DNA of 64,000 bases from the NCBI GenBank assembly GCA_023362775.1, contig JALMGJ010000020.1, positions 3,596,001 to 3,660,000 on the forward strand. The letters run 5' to 3'. The DNA is from Charina bottae. Its lineage: Eukaryota; Chordata; Lepidosauria; Squamata; Charinaidae. Shown here piece after piece: positions 15,301-29,600 of the stretch; the stretch's first letter is position 1, and every line of letters begins with the position of its first letter. A program made the translations under genes and the position numbers. The notes beneath the pieces were generated by a model. It did not search any database. It worked only from the letters and a program-made list of their open reading frames with translations, and was not told the origin of the DNA.

Positions 15301-17471
15301 CTGTTTCATCTGGAAGTGCCTGAAAATTCTGTGTATTAAATGAAGCATCTGCTATGTGGTGTCTTAACCTTTTTTAGCCACTGGAGTATGCTGTTCTGCC
15401 ATAGTAATGTAACAAGTTACTTGAAGGGCTGAAAATAACTATATAGTCCTTATAAATGATTTTTGCATTAAGTGTACATTATTCTCAACGAGAGAGCATA
15501 GTGTAGTGGTTAAGGCATCAGGCTGGAAACCAGGAGACTGTGAGTTCTAGTCCCGCCTTAGGCACAAAGCCAGCTGGGTGACCCTGGGCCAGTCACTCTC
15601 CCTCGGCCCTAGGAAGGAGGCAATGACAAACCACTTCGGAAATCTTGCCAAGAAAACTGCAGGGACTAGTCCAGGCAGCCGCCGAGAATCGGACACAGTT
15701 GAACGACAGAAAAAAAAAATCTCAGTGAGACAAGTTATCAGAGAAAAAGATATACAGTACATTAATCCTTCACTGGCTTCCTTGCAGTTGTAGTAGTAAT
15801 AGTAATAGTTGTAAAGTTGTAGATTTTTTTTCTACACTTACTTACATTAGCTAAGTACCGTTGTTGTTGTTGTTTATTCGTTCAGTTGGTTCCGACTCTT
15901 CGTGACTTCATGGACCAGCCCACGCCAGAGCTTCCTGTCGGCCGTCGCCATCCCCAGCTCCCCCATGGTTGAGTCTGTCACCTCCAGAATATCATCCATC
16001 CATCTTGCCCTTGGTCGGCCCCTCTTCCTTTTGCCTTCCAGTTTCCCTAGCATCAGCTTCTTCTCCAGGGTATCCTGTCTTCTCATTATGTGGCCAAAGT
16101 ACTTCAGTTTTGCCTTTAATATCATTCCCTCAAGTGAGCAGTCTGGCTTTATTTCCTGGAGTATGGACTGGTTTGATCTCCTTGCAGTCCAAGTCACTCT
16201 CAGAATTTTCCTCCAACACCACAGTTCAAAAGCATCTATCTCCTTCGCTCAGCCTTCCTTATGGTCCAGCTTACAAAAATAAAAATAAAAAAGAGACCAA
16301 AAGAAGGAAATAGGGTAAAAGATAGGAAACCAGTTTCTCCATACCAGAAAAAAGTGACGACTTTTAGCATAGCAATGCATGTGCAGACTAACCTCCCTTT
16401 GATGAGGTTCTTGTTTGGACAGAGGTGATATAACAGAGATTCTCTGGTCAGCTACTTCTATAGCATCTATGAGATGCTCCCCTTCATTATGCTTGGGAGT
16501 AGATAGAACCAAGCACTTATCAGTATCTAGAGATAGATGCTTAAGGTTCAGAATGATAGGTATGATTAATCAAGGAAGTTCCATGCTATAAGCCTCCATA
16601 TCTGAGCTTTCTGCCATAGAGAGAAATGGGAAAGTACTTGTTTTATGTCAACATGGTGAAGGGGGGAGAACCTTCCAATTAGGAGAAAGCAGAGCAAGTA
16701 AAAAAAAAAAGAAACAAAGGGGGAAACATTTTCTTGCTACAGTATTTCTACTCCTAAAGCTCCTAGTGATCATTAAGATAAGAAGCTTCTGGAACTGTAT
16801 AACAATCACCATAGTCACAGAATGATTGCAGTTGGAACCGTGTTCTTTTGCACAGGAAACAAAGAAACAGATCCCTGGAGTTATTCCTTTTCTGAGGAAG
16901 GGAACTAAATGTTCCCTGGCTGTGGTGCACTTCCCCCAAACCCTTGACATTGCAGTGCACTGTGGTTATTAATATCCATGGCACAAAATTCAAGAGTTGG
17001 ATGGGGTAATTTACTGTATGTCACTGAACCCAATCCTCTGCTCAATGCAGAAATTGAAATTAAAACATCTCTGATAGATGGTTGTGCACTCTCTGGTGAA
17101 AGAGAACCTACACTTTTCCAATTCCACTGTCAAACTGGGAATCTAGGAATTTTGTTTTAAGTTTTAAACTCTAGGAATTTTGTTTTAAGTATTTAATCAG
17201 AAATCTTCCTTCCTGTAATTTAAAGCTCTTGTTCTGTGTCCCCTATCTGGAGAGACAGAGAATAGGTTTTGTTTGCTTCCAAGTGATATCTTTGAAAAGT
17301 GCCATCATACCCCAACCCCACTGCCACCCTATAGTCTCAAGGCTAAACAACTGCAATTATTTCAATTTTCCTTTATAGGACTAAGTTTCTGGTCCCCCAA
17401 TCATCCTCATTGCTTTTCTATGAACCCGTTCCAGTTTGAATTCTTAAAGAATGGTCTCCAGAACTAGACAT

Positions 17472-17503
<32 letters not shown>

Positions 17504-20500
17504 TTTATTTAGAATTTATCACCACCCATCTCGACGACAGTAGACTCTGGGCAGTTTACAACATTAAATTTTAAATTAAACATTAACATATTGGATACTG
17601 ACCAACACTGAATGAAGTGCAATGATTAATCCAGTGCTCTGTTGATGTATCCTAAATTAGCATTTGCCTTTTCTTAAAGCTACTGTAAATAATATTGCTG
17701 ATCTGACCCATATTCAGTTTGCAATCAGATTCTATTCATAGACGTCTGCAGCTAGAACATGGTAACTCCAAAATGATGAAATGTGCATCATGATCTCAAA
17801 ATGCATATATTGTCACATGCCCCCCAGACACCTATGCTACTATTCCAAGATTTCAGTAGGTAGCAGGACCTGGCCAGTCTTCCCTGGGCTCAGAAGCTAA
17901 GCTGGGCGAATCCTTGGATTGGGGACTTCTACGGAATGCCAAGGCTGAAGTTGATAAAATATTCCAGAAGAAGGCAAACCACTTCCATCTTAACTACCAA
18001 AAAGCAACACAAGCATGTCCATGAAGTCACTAGCAGGCAAGCTACAGTCAGACTGACTGGTCTGTAGGTCCCCGGATCATTTCTTAATTATTTTTTCTCC
18101 TTTATGAAGATAAGATTTGGCCTCCAATCATCTGGCAAGGAACCAGTTCTCTACGATTTCTCAAAGATAATAACTGAGATTTCAGCCTGACCATCAGCAA
18201 TTCTCTAAGATGCAATTTAGTTGGCCCTGGGGACTTAAACTCATATAAACAGATATTCCTGACCCTGTTTCTATCAGTCTCAAGCTTCAGTCCTTTCATT
18301 GTGCTGTTCACAATTCTATGGAATATATATTCTCTGGTTGAAGAAAACAGACAAAACAGAAATTATGTAATTCTTTATTTTGCCATCTTTTCTGAACAGC
18401 TAATATACCAATTCCTTTCTTTTCCTTTAATTTTGAATCTATACCATCACTTTCTCCCAATGGAGCTGCTACTTCACCTCTCTAACTCAGTCTTCCCTCT
18501 TGGTTAATATAAAGTCAAGAATAGCTGATTGTTTGGGGCCTTCTCCGCCCTCTAAAGAGGAAAGTTGTCAATAGTGCAAGTGAAAATTTCTTGGAAGGAA
18601 CATGGGCAGAATTTGTCTCCCAATAAGCTTCAAGGTAATTAAATTCTTGTATAACTGCATACTTCTTTAAAGTCCTTCCACTCTTACCAACCTCATGCAC
18701 TCCAATGTCTGAGCAGGAATGGATTCTTTTAACATATACTGCAACTTTTTCTCCCATTCGGTTGTTCTATTCCTTTTGAACAAATGATATCCTTTATGTA
18801 TGCCAGTCATGTGACCCAACCCACCTGGTTTCCATTATACCTAGTAAATTAGATTTGACTACATGTAGTATGAGTCCAAGCTTCTTGTGCATTTTCCCTA
18901 CTTGGAACGTTAGTATGTAGACAACGATGGCCATAAACTTTATGAGCCATTCTTAGTTTTCATTGTATTTTGTAATAGGCCCTATTACAACAGGACTCCA
19001 ATTTTCTTCTATAGTGCACTGTGACTAAACTTCAATTACAGAATAGGTCAGACTTGTTCCTGACTGGAAACAGAGACAACTAGAGGCAAAGGGTGCTTTT
19101 AGTCCCTGATCTTCAGTTACTATGTTCACATAAGTGGACATTTGGCATTCATCTGTAAGGAAAATGATTCCTTCAATTGCCCCCAGTATTATGTAACGCA
19201 GTCCTCACAAAGAGAACCTGGCAGGTTGCCTCTGGAGAAGCTTACTATAAATTGCCGTCCCTTCGAACCCTCTGCTTGAATGATTAAGGCGAGGTAGTTT
19301 TTCACCACTGTTTTCTGTGGCACATAGTATTTAGAGGGTGATGGCTGCTCTTTAAGAAGGCCTATGTCTACGGTGACCATATTTTCTTGAAAAAAATCAA
19401 GGACCAACCTGAAAAAGGGGCAAATCTGAAAGAGGCTCATATGGATAAAAAAAAATTAATTGTTTATGTTTATAACTTTGCTTTACAAAGGAACATTCAA
19501 GAGCAAAACCAAGAAAACACATATTCCAATAAAAATATCTAAAATCTAACAGTACTATACATTTAAATTTTTTAAAAAAGATAATTCAATTTCCATGTTT
19601 TTCATACGAATGTGAAAGACTGCATTAAGTGTTACCATTTGTATGGTAAAAGTTAAATAACCAAAATAAAGGACAAAAGTGAGTTTTTGAAAAAGAAATC
19701 TAAAGGACAGCTTTCTGAAATAAAGGACCGACTTTATAATAAAGGATGGTCACTGTACCTATGTGTGAAGATATGTCTCCTAAAAAGAGGCTTTGATTAG
19801 TTTCAGTAGTTCTACCTTCTAGCACAGGGCTTTCCAGACTGTGTGTCGCGACACAATACTGTGTCGCCTGGGGGCCCCAAGTGTGTCGCGCAAGAACCCG
19901 GAAGTGCTGATGGCGGCGGCGGCGGGCCATCACGCTTCCGGGTTCCAGGACACCGCCGCTGCCACCACCGCCACTGCCCCCGAAAGCGTGGCAGTGGCAA
20001 TCCAGAAAGGCTGCCGCCGGCTCGCGAAAAAGCCTTGGATCACCGCAAAGGGTGACAGTGGGGGGCACCCCAGGGTGGAAAGATATGTCTCCTAAAAAGA
20101 GGCTTTGATTAGTTTCAGTAGTTCTACCTTCTAGCACAGGTCAGCTGTGTGGCCGGGAGGCGGAGGCGCGCCTCCCCCACCGCACAGCTGATCAGCGCAG
20201 ATATTTTCCACATTGGGGCGCCCCCCCCACCATCACTTTTTGTATGATCCGAAGTTTTTCGCCTCGCAACAGTGGTGCTCTGCCAAGAAAAGCTGCAGTC
20301 GCGAGGTGAAAAAGCCTCGGATCACCGCAAAAGGTGATGGTCGGGGTGGGGGGCGCCCCAGGGTGGAAAATATTTCATGCCTAAGGTGGGACTAGAACTC
20401 ACAGACTCCTGGTTTCTAGCCCAGCACCTTAACCACTAGACCAAACTATATGTAGAAAGCTACATGGATAGAATGCTAAGATACAATTTTCTGTGTGAAG

Positions 20501-20603
20501 GAAATATTTCATATGAATAATAAGAAAATGAGCAACATTTACTGAAAAGTCCCTTGTCTACAATCTGAAACAGATCACAGTTGCAGCAGCCTTACTTATT
20601 TCA

Positions 20604-20638
<35 letters not shown>

Positions 20639-23600
20639 CTGATGAGAACAAGAGCAGACAAAGAGCAGAGTGTTTAAATCTTTAGGAGTTTCAGAACTCA
20701 ATTTATTAAACTAATTCCTGAAAATTTGGGGGCTTTTTGTGAATTTTTAAAGTGGGTGAGACAGTATAATTTAGAGATTAAAGTTTTCTTGCTTAAATTC
20801 TTTTATTTCAGATGATATACGTTTGGAACTACAGAATAGCACTGACATCATACATCAACTTAAAATTTTAGCAAGCCTATTAGTAAATGCCTCTTCATGT
20901 GTCCTGCTTGATCGCATTCACCCAGGCAGAACTGTAGAGGAAATGGAGATGATGGCAAAAGATCTGTTTTTGAAAAATGAACTTTTGGCAAGTAAGTAAC
21001 ATCATATGAACTTAGATTTTTTCCATTGGAAAATCATATTTAAAGAAATATCAAGATCAGACATATTACATGAGCTAAAGCTAATCTGCCATGCTTATAA
21101 TTTAAAAGTACTCATCCGATCAAATCTGATGCACAATGACATGTTTTTCATTTTCAATTAGTCAAAACGTCTACAACAAATAAACTATCCTGGAACACAT
21201 ATATGTGCAAAAGCCAGCAGACTACATACACCTCACTGTAGCCCTCTGGAAACACTTGTGTTTCATGAGAACAGGCATAGAATTTGGGTTGAATGAAACC
21301 ACTGTAGTATTTGAATTACAGAAGTCAGGTGAAAATTACACCAACTTAACTCTGACATTATTCATTTTTATTTTATTATTCTCCCTACATTTGTTTCCCA
21401 AGGGAAACTCGAAAGAGCTGACCAAATTAATGAAGTGAACTACTACTCAGCAAAGCTTATGTGCTAATAAAGTTGCTTAGTCTTGAATGTGCTACCACAC
21501 TCCATGTCTACTTTGTTGCCATAGACTAAATTGGCTCTTTCCTGCATCTCCACATAGAATCATATACATTAACTCCATTTACTAGATAAGCAGAAATGGA
21601 ATGTGAGTACTACATTGTGACAAGAACATTACAAAATAATGTTATGTTGAATAATTTTCTCTTGAATCATGAGGCTTCAATATTAACATAAGAAACAGAA
21701 TAAACTATTTAGCTTTAAAAAAAACCTTTTTATTGGCTTACTGCTGGAGGTTGAATTCATTTTGCCAATAGAGCAAAATTCCAAACTATTTGATATCAAT
21801 TTTCTGTGGCCAAAATGATGTTTTTTTGGAATGTTACCTATTTTTAAAGATCTTCATCACAAATATATAATGGATTTGGGAGAACATTTTAAGAGTCACA
21901 TTTTGTGAGATGGTCGGCTATATAAATCTGCTAAATCTTCTAATTGTTGACATCTAATTTTGCTTATTTAACAGCAAATTTGATTCCACAATATTTAAAG
22001 GATCATGCAGTTTCCCCGTGTGTTGGAGGGACTCCCACTAATACATCTGGGACATTCTTGATAGAAGTGCTATTGTAGGAGGAGAGCCGTATTAAATTTA
22101 TGGTAGCCAAAAATCAGAAAGAGTCTGGTAGCACCTCTTCCAACCAATCAGTTTTATTGAAGCTCTTGTGAGCTTCAGCTCACTTCATCAGATGAATAGG
22201 GTGGTTAGATTGATGTAGGATTTGAATTGAGATGAAGTGGGGGTGGGGGTGGAAGATAGGTTAGGCAGTTGTAGGTTACATGTGAGACAGATTATAAGTA
22301 TCTTATCAATTAACAGTTGTAATGTGTTCAAAACCCATTGTGTTTGTTGATACCTTGGGAAACTTAGTTGGAGTCAAATTGCCAGCTTGTTGGATTTTCT
22401 GTCTTTGGTTGCTGCTGAACAAATTTAAAGTAACAAATGTGCAATGAATTTTAAAAGAAATTAAAATGGTGGATCATCAAGGATGGATCATCAAGAAGCC
22501 TCTGTTGGGCTCAGATATAAACATGCATCTTTATCATTTTTGTTGTTTATTCGTTCAGTCGCTTCCGACTCTTCGTGACTTCATGGACCAGCCCACGCCA
22601 GAGCTTCCTGTCAGCTGTCACCATCCTCAGCTCCCCCATGGTCGAGTCTGTCACCTCCAGAATATATCTTTATCATATGCTAGGTATATTTGGGAATTGC
22701 AAATGTTTCTCCCCTTTTTTTTAAAGGTGTCATTTTCAAGTTACCTTCAAATGGGAAAAGAAAACGTGTAACACCTAGTGGACTTTCCCTTCCACCACTA
22801 GTCAATTATACCATCCGAATGAGCAGCAAGATTTCCCAAACAACAAAAAGAATACGGGAAAAAATTTGGACAGTGGGACCACATAATTCAGCCTCGCAAA
22901 GTCAAATCTACAGTCGAGCATTTGTCTACATCCAGGATAGCATTGATAGAGCAATAATCGAACTACAGACTGGGAAAAGTGCAGAAGAAATAGCTGTACA
23001 AGTTCAGGCTACACCGTATCCTTGTTATAATAAAGACATGTAAGTCTGTGATGGTTGGCAGAGTATTTAATATCTTAGTGGGACAAAAAAAAAGCTAAAG
23101 CTTTATTAATTATGTGAGGCTCCACTAACAGAATACATGTTGGTTTGTTTTTTAATCAAAACTCTTTTACATCTGAACTTGCAAATTATGAGTGAGATTT
23201 CCAAACTATGATGTGCAATCATATGTGAGAAAGTTCATTCATATAGCAGTTGGCTTGGATATAATAACAAACCTTAGCATAATCCAAATCATGGAGAATG
23301 AAAATTTTTAATGCATTGAGCCTCTATTCAATCATCCCATTCTTTCATGATTTGCTTTATTATGTAATAGATTGCAACAAGAAAATACAAAAAAAATATC
23401 GGAAAATATATTCCTCTCACTCCAAAACTGCACCAATTGTTCTTATTTGAGCTGAAGCCTATAAATTAGATTCTTTTATCTCTTAATTTTAACAGTAAGG
23501 TCAATTTTTTTATTTCTCAGCTATGTGTTGCATCTTAAGTATAAATGATAGTTGGGATAAAATTTGGTTTATGTTTTCTATTAACATTGATTGTGATAAA

Positions 23601-26600
23601 TTATCTTGAGTGACAATTGTGTTTATAAAGTTAAATCAATGAATGTAACCCCCTGTTTGGTTGCATGAATTCTTGACAGATGGCCATCAAGCTTCTGCTT
23701 GATTGAGTACAACTCATCACCTCCCTTAATAATTGGCTCTACTGTCAAACTAATCTTTACTTTAATTATTTTTTTTCCTAACATTTAAGAGGAGCCTGCC
23801 TTCTAACTTAAATCCAGTATTCCATGTCCTGCAGTTTAGGATGGCAGAGAGCAGGATATACCATCCTTTTGTGAGGGACTCCTTCAGGTATTTGAAGAGT
23901 GTATGCCTCCTCACTTGTCTTTCATATAAGATCTATCTGGTCATTATGTTCTGCAAAGGATACTTTGCTTACATATAGGAGAACATTTGTTGTTGCAAAA
24001 CCCAGTATATGGAACAATCTCCCCATTATGATCAGGAAGGTCACAAATGTGAAGTGATTCAGCCAAAAATGAGAGTTCTATTGCCTGGTCATTTCCATGA
24101 GTCCATCACTGCCAGCTATATGTAATAATCATTGATATGACATGGCTTTAATGTTTTTATTGATTGACTTCACTGTATGTTACTGTATTACATCATTGTA
24201 GTTCGATTGCTTCATTGTGCACTGATCTGGGATCTTTAATGAAAGGAAAAGTTGTAAAGTGCTATGTGGGCATAAATATGTTGATATTTTGAACACATTA
24301 CTAGATATTGAATTTTAGGGAGAGTATTGAAATATAGGACAACAGTTCCCAAACTTTGGCTTTTGTGGACCATCTTACATCAGCTATTTCTAAGAATTTA
24401 GTATGTTCGCACAAAAGCCTGTATCATCTGCAAAACACATTTATCTGTACTTAGCCTACCAGTGGGAAAATATTATTTTTATTAAATACTTCTCCCACAG
24501 ACCATAGTGCCTCTATAACTTCTCCCAACAAAGAAATTCTTGTCTTTTTATCACTTTCATTCCATTCCATTCCATTTGATTTATTTTGTTTGCATTAATT
24601 CCATCACTCATTATGTTAGTTGCAAAATACTGAGACTCTTCAAGTTGCTTTATTATGAAGCTGAAGTTTCAAACTCAGTTCTTGGTGCTGATCTTAATAC
24701 AGAGATATAAACAAACTTCTGCAAGAATTTTCACACTTAACGTAAAATAACAGTTTAAATTGAGACATTCTTTCTCAGTGAGTTCAGTAGGATTTACTTC
24801 AGAAAAATTGTGAAAAATCTTGTTGCCTACTCACACATAGTTCTTAGCAGGAGCTCAAATATGTTTTGACAATTCAGCAACTCCCAGACATTGTTCATAT
24901 GTCTTTAATTTAAACATTGCATGGCTTATTAAAAGTTGTTGGGGATTTTTGATTTGGATTGATTTGTTCCTTTATTTGATTTTTAGGGGGGATGTAAAAA
25001 ACCAAATCAGTGATCAGGAGTGATGCAAGATGCCAATGGTTGTACATATAGTATTGCACAACATTTTGCAGAGCAAAGGTTCATATCTCTGTACCAGTGT
25101 GACTACAGGCTGAGGGAAGACATGGGATACTGGTCAAAGAAGGCTGAAGTTGCCTAGTGACCATTAAATTTAATGTAGTTTTCTATTTTACAGCAAAATA
25201 TCTTTCTGTTCTTAAAATGATCAAATACTGTTTAATTATAGGCTGTGTGAGAGAGAAAACAGATTTTTACTGTTCAAAGGCTTTTATTTTGAAAATTATC
25301 TTAATTATAATTCACTAAGGGAAACTACTTTGCATTTACCTAAATAATTACTTTGCCTTTTACAGGTTTCTGACTAGTGTGACCTACTCTCTTCCATTTA
25401 CATTAATGGCTGCTTGGACACTTTTCATTGCAGCTTTTGTGAAAAAGCTTGTTCAAGAAAAAGACCTGAGGCTTTATGAGGTAGGCTGAAGTTTTGAATA
25501 CTTGCCAAATCCTGCAACTCTACTTGTCAGTCCTGCAGAATTGGACTGCCTGAGTGCAGGAGGGATCCAGCCATAGTCTTTCTGGGCAGCAAAGCTCCCT
25601 CTTGACTTGTTCACAGAGATAATAAAGGTCCAATCTTCCCTCCAAACAATACAAGCAAATTCACCGGGAACTGCTATTAGAGGCACGGCTGTGGCGTAGA
25701 TAATGTTCTGAGAACATTAAAGGCCTTATTGCTTAGGTTGGCTGCTCATAGGGTTTCAATGGGGGGCTAATAGAATTAGTCCTCTGCAAATCCAGAGAGG
25801 CACACGTGTGAATAGTGTGCTGCTAGTTGATCTCTAGGGGGCGTGGTGCCTCAGCGGGTAAGACGCCAGGCTTGTTGATCGGAAGATCGCAACTTTGGAG
25901 GTTCAAATCCCTAGCCCCGCGTGACGGAGTGAGCTCCCGCACTCACCCCAGCTCTCGCCAAACTAGCAATTTGAAAGCATGCAAATGCAAGTAGATGAAT
26001 AGGTACCACTTCGGTGGGTAGGTAACAGTGCTCTGCGTGTGTCATGCCGGCCACATGACCGTGGAAGCATCTTCAGACAGCACTGGCTCTTCGGCTAAGA
26101 AACGGAGATGAGCACCGGCCCCTAGAGTCGGACACAACTGCACAACTGTGCGGGGGGAACCTTTACCTTTACCTAGTTGATCTCTAGGACACTCAGTCTT
26201 TCTTTCTGAATGCTTCCTAGGTATTGGATACACATTTAACACATACCTTATCTGCAATGTGTGCTTTATTTATCACTTGGCTTATAGGTTACTCCAATCG
26301 TAGTAGAGTGTGAGCGATGTATATACTTAACACAGCAGTCAAACAATACGTAAGAATAACACCTAAAATACTCCAGGCACCGTTAACAAACAATTCATGT
26401 ACAAACATTTTGCTGCAGAGAGGAACATACTAAGTTCCAAAGGCACACTGAACGAACTAAGAGAGAGGGAGATCGGTAGATCTTTTCAAAAACTTAGGAG
26501 CATGAGGACTGACCTAATCTCTTGTTCCAGAGACCGGGGGAAGCAACAGAAAAGTCTATCCTCCATGGACCCAGCAGATGTCACTTTGTAAGAGAGGGGA

Positions 26601-29600
26601 CTGTATAAAGCCCTCTTTTCCTGAGTTTAACAGATGGGCAGAAACTACTACTAGGAACAGGCAGTTGTAAAGATACCCAGGTCCTAAATGATGAAGGGCT
26701 TTAAAGGGGACACCAGCATTCGGAATTACACCCGAAAGCAAACTGGTAACCAGTGCAGCTCTCAGAGCAGTTGTGTTATGTGGTTGAACTGATTCACATG
26801 CATAACTCCCCAAGCTACTGCATTCTGGACCAGCTGTAGTTTCTGAGTGGTCTTCAAGGGCAGCCCCATGTGGGGTCCACTACAGTAGGGATTTTTTAAA
26901 ACAAATAACCTAACCTCCTCCCAGTGAGGGATATTTTGGATCATAATCTAGTTTAAGTATGATGACATAAGGAGTGATCACATCTTAAGCTTCATTCTCA
27001 GGATTTCTCATATTATTTTTTTATTACATGTAAGAGAGCTTGGTTTCACTGAGTACTCTGCACTGTAAATACAGTATAGGAAAAAAGCTGGTTCTTAGAA
27101 TTCCTGTACTTAAAGAAAACAAGGCAGTATTTGAGGTAACCAGAGCAGAGTACTTTTCACCTCACTGGTAGCACTGAAGTCCATTAAATCTTCTCACATT
27201 AAGACAATCTACCAACTAACAATTGAGTTATGAATGTTTGCAATAGAGAAGACAAAAAGCCCCCTAGGAAATTTAAGTTGGCTGTATTTCAGAATGAGCG
27301 ATGTGATTTGTTCAATGGATTGGCTCCCACTAGAATCAGGGGTTGTTTTTTCTGAGATAGGAGGTAAACTATTTACTATTTAATTATTTGGCTGATTTTT
27401 TTTTTGGTACAGCCAAAAAAAAGCTAGAGACTCCCACCTCTCTCACTGTTTATTAAGGTTTAGTGCAGCGACGAGGACTTGCCAACACAAATTGCCAGAA
27501 TGATAACTAATGCATAACTCAGCAATCTTTATGGAGAGAGCATATGGTAGACCAGGAGCAATCCATTGATCTGCATACTCGATCCCTGGCCATGTAGAAC
27601 AAGCACATAATAGGTGTTCTGGCTGCTCTTGGAATGAGACTGAAAAAATAGTAACACGGCTTGGAAAAGGATTTGATTCACAGTTCATGAAGTGTGGGCT
27701 ATATTGGGTTTCCATTTGCATGTGACCTATAGATTGGTATTACCAAGACTGTAGAAATGAAATTAATAAAGCATGCTACTAATGACTGTGGGCGTGATGG
27801 CTCAGTGGTTAAGACGCCAGGCTTGTCGATCGGAAGATCGCAAGTTTGGAGGTTCGAATCCCTAGTCCCGTGTGATGGAGCGAGCTCCCGCACTAGCCCC
27901 AGCTCTTGCCAACCTAGCAATTTGAAAGCATGCAAATGCAAGTAGATAAATAGGTACCACTTTGGTGGGAAGGAAACAGCGTTCCGCGCACATCATGCCA
28001 GCACATGACTGCGGAAGCATCTTCGGACAACGCTGGCTCTTCAGCTAACGGAGATGGGCAGCAGCCCCTAGAGTCAGACACGACTGCAGGGGAAAACCTT
28101 TACCTTTACCTTACTATTGACCCCTTCTGTTTTAGAAGAGAAGGTGATGAAATCTGTCTTAATAACCCTGTATTTACAACTGAAGTACAGATTATATGTT
28201 TTACTCATTAAGAAGTTCATTTTTTTTCTTTTCCATAGTATATGAAGATGATGGGTGTAAATTCCAGCAGTCATTTCTTTGCTTGGTTCATCGAATGTAC
28301 CGTATTTCTCCTGCTTACTATCACATTTCTTATTTTTATCCTCAAATTTGGGAATGTCCTTCCAAAAATAAATGTTGTGATTTTGTTCCTGTACCTTCTG
28401 GACTACAGTTTCTCCATCATAGCCATGTGCTACCTTATCAGTGTTTTCTTCAACAATACGAACATTGCTGCTTTGGTTGGGTGCCTGGTCTACATCTTGA
28501 CCTTTTTCCCCTTCATTGTCCTACTTGTTGTTGAGAATCAGATGAGCTTCACCATCAAGACCCTACTGGTAAATCTGTCCTTGTATGAATTTTCTGTATA
28601 AAGGGACATTCACAACTGGACTTTTGTGGGGGGAGCAATCAACCTATAGATTTGGGTTTGCTTTGCTTTGTTTTGCAACCACAGACAATAGTAGTATGAA
28701 CATATGAAACTGTTTTTGTGGTATGTCAAGAGATGGCCCATCCAACTTAGTATTACCTATTTTAATTGGATGCAGTGCTTCACTGTTTGAGATGGAAATT
28801 GTAGAGGAGTTCTGAATTGTTCATTTGACTTGCCAAGTACTGAATCTAGGTCCTTGACCACACAAAACATATCTTCTGTGATGGTGCTTCCCCATCACAA
28901 CTCTAATCCTTATTCACCGAGCACCTAATATGGAAATGTTTAAAAATTTATTTCACAGGTAAACAAAGTAAGGTGGGGTGTTGTTTTTTTTTTGCCTTTT
29001 AGTACTGGTTTTGAGAGTAGTGAAAAGAAAAGCCATAGCCATCAAATTAAAAGGGTATTAATAATATATTATTAACAAAGTGCCCATGGACACCAGGGTA
29101 CAATCTTGGATCCCTGCCAAACCCTCTCTCACGCCTGATTTTCCAGCATTGCTTGCTCCAGTCGCATCTTTATGTACCAAGTTGTCTCTTGGCCTCTAGC
29201 CCACTGCTTTGTTGGGAAAGATATCCTTATTCAGAAAAAGAGACAAAGATAAAATTGGATAGCGAAGAATACACTGAGGAGTCTTCAACATATAGAAGTG
29301 GTGGGAATGATATCCTATCAATTTTGTATTATCAACCAGACAACAATTTTGTGAATAGGCAAGCTATTTTGTGAGAGTTCTAAATAAACTATTAAAATTC
29401 CTTCCAAAAATTGCAGTATAACTCCAGTATAAATGTCTTCAGAAAGTTGATGTCTATGACTGTTACATGCATCACATGCACCAGTTCTAAGTCAAGTTAA
29501 AATTTGGTTTTCAACAAATATTTATTTTCTAAACATATGGTATAATGATAGTGTGGTGAGTTTGGATACATTAAGTCCTGGTTAATTCTGTGCTAGACTA

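Noticed and set aside
17862..17960. 5S rRNA gene
   Set aside because: Only the internal-promoter-like part is similar, with many differences, and it is followed by a typical SINE body.
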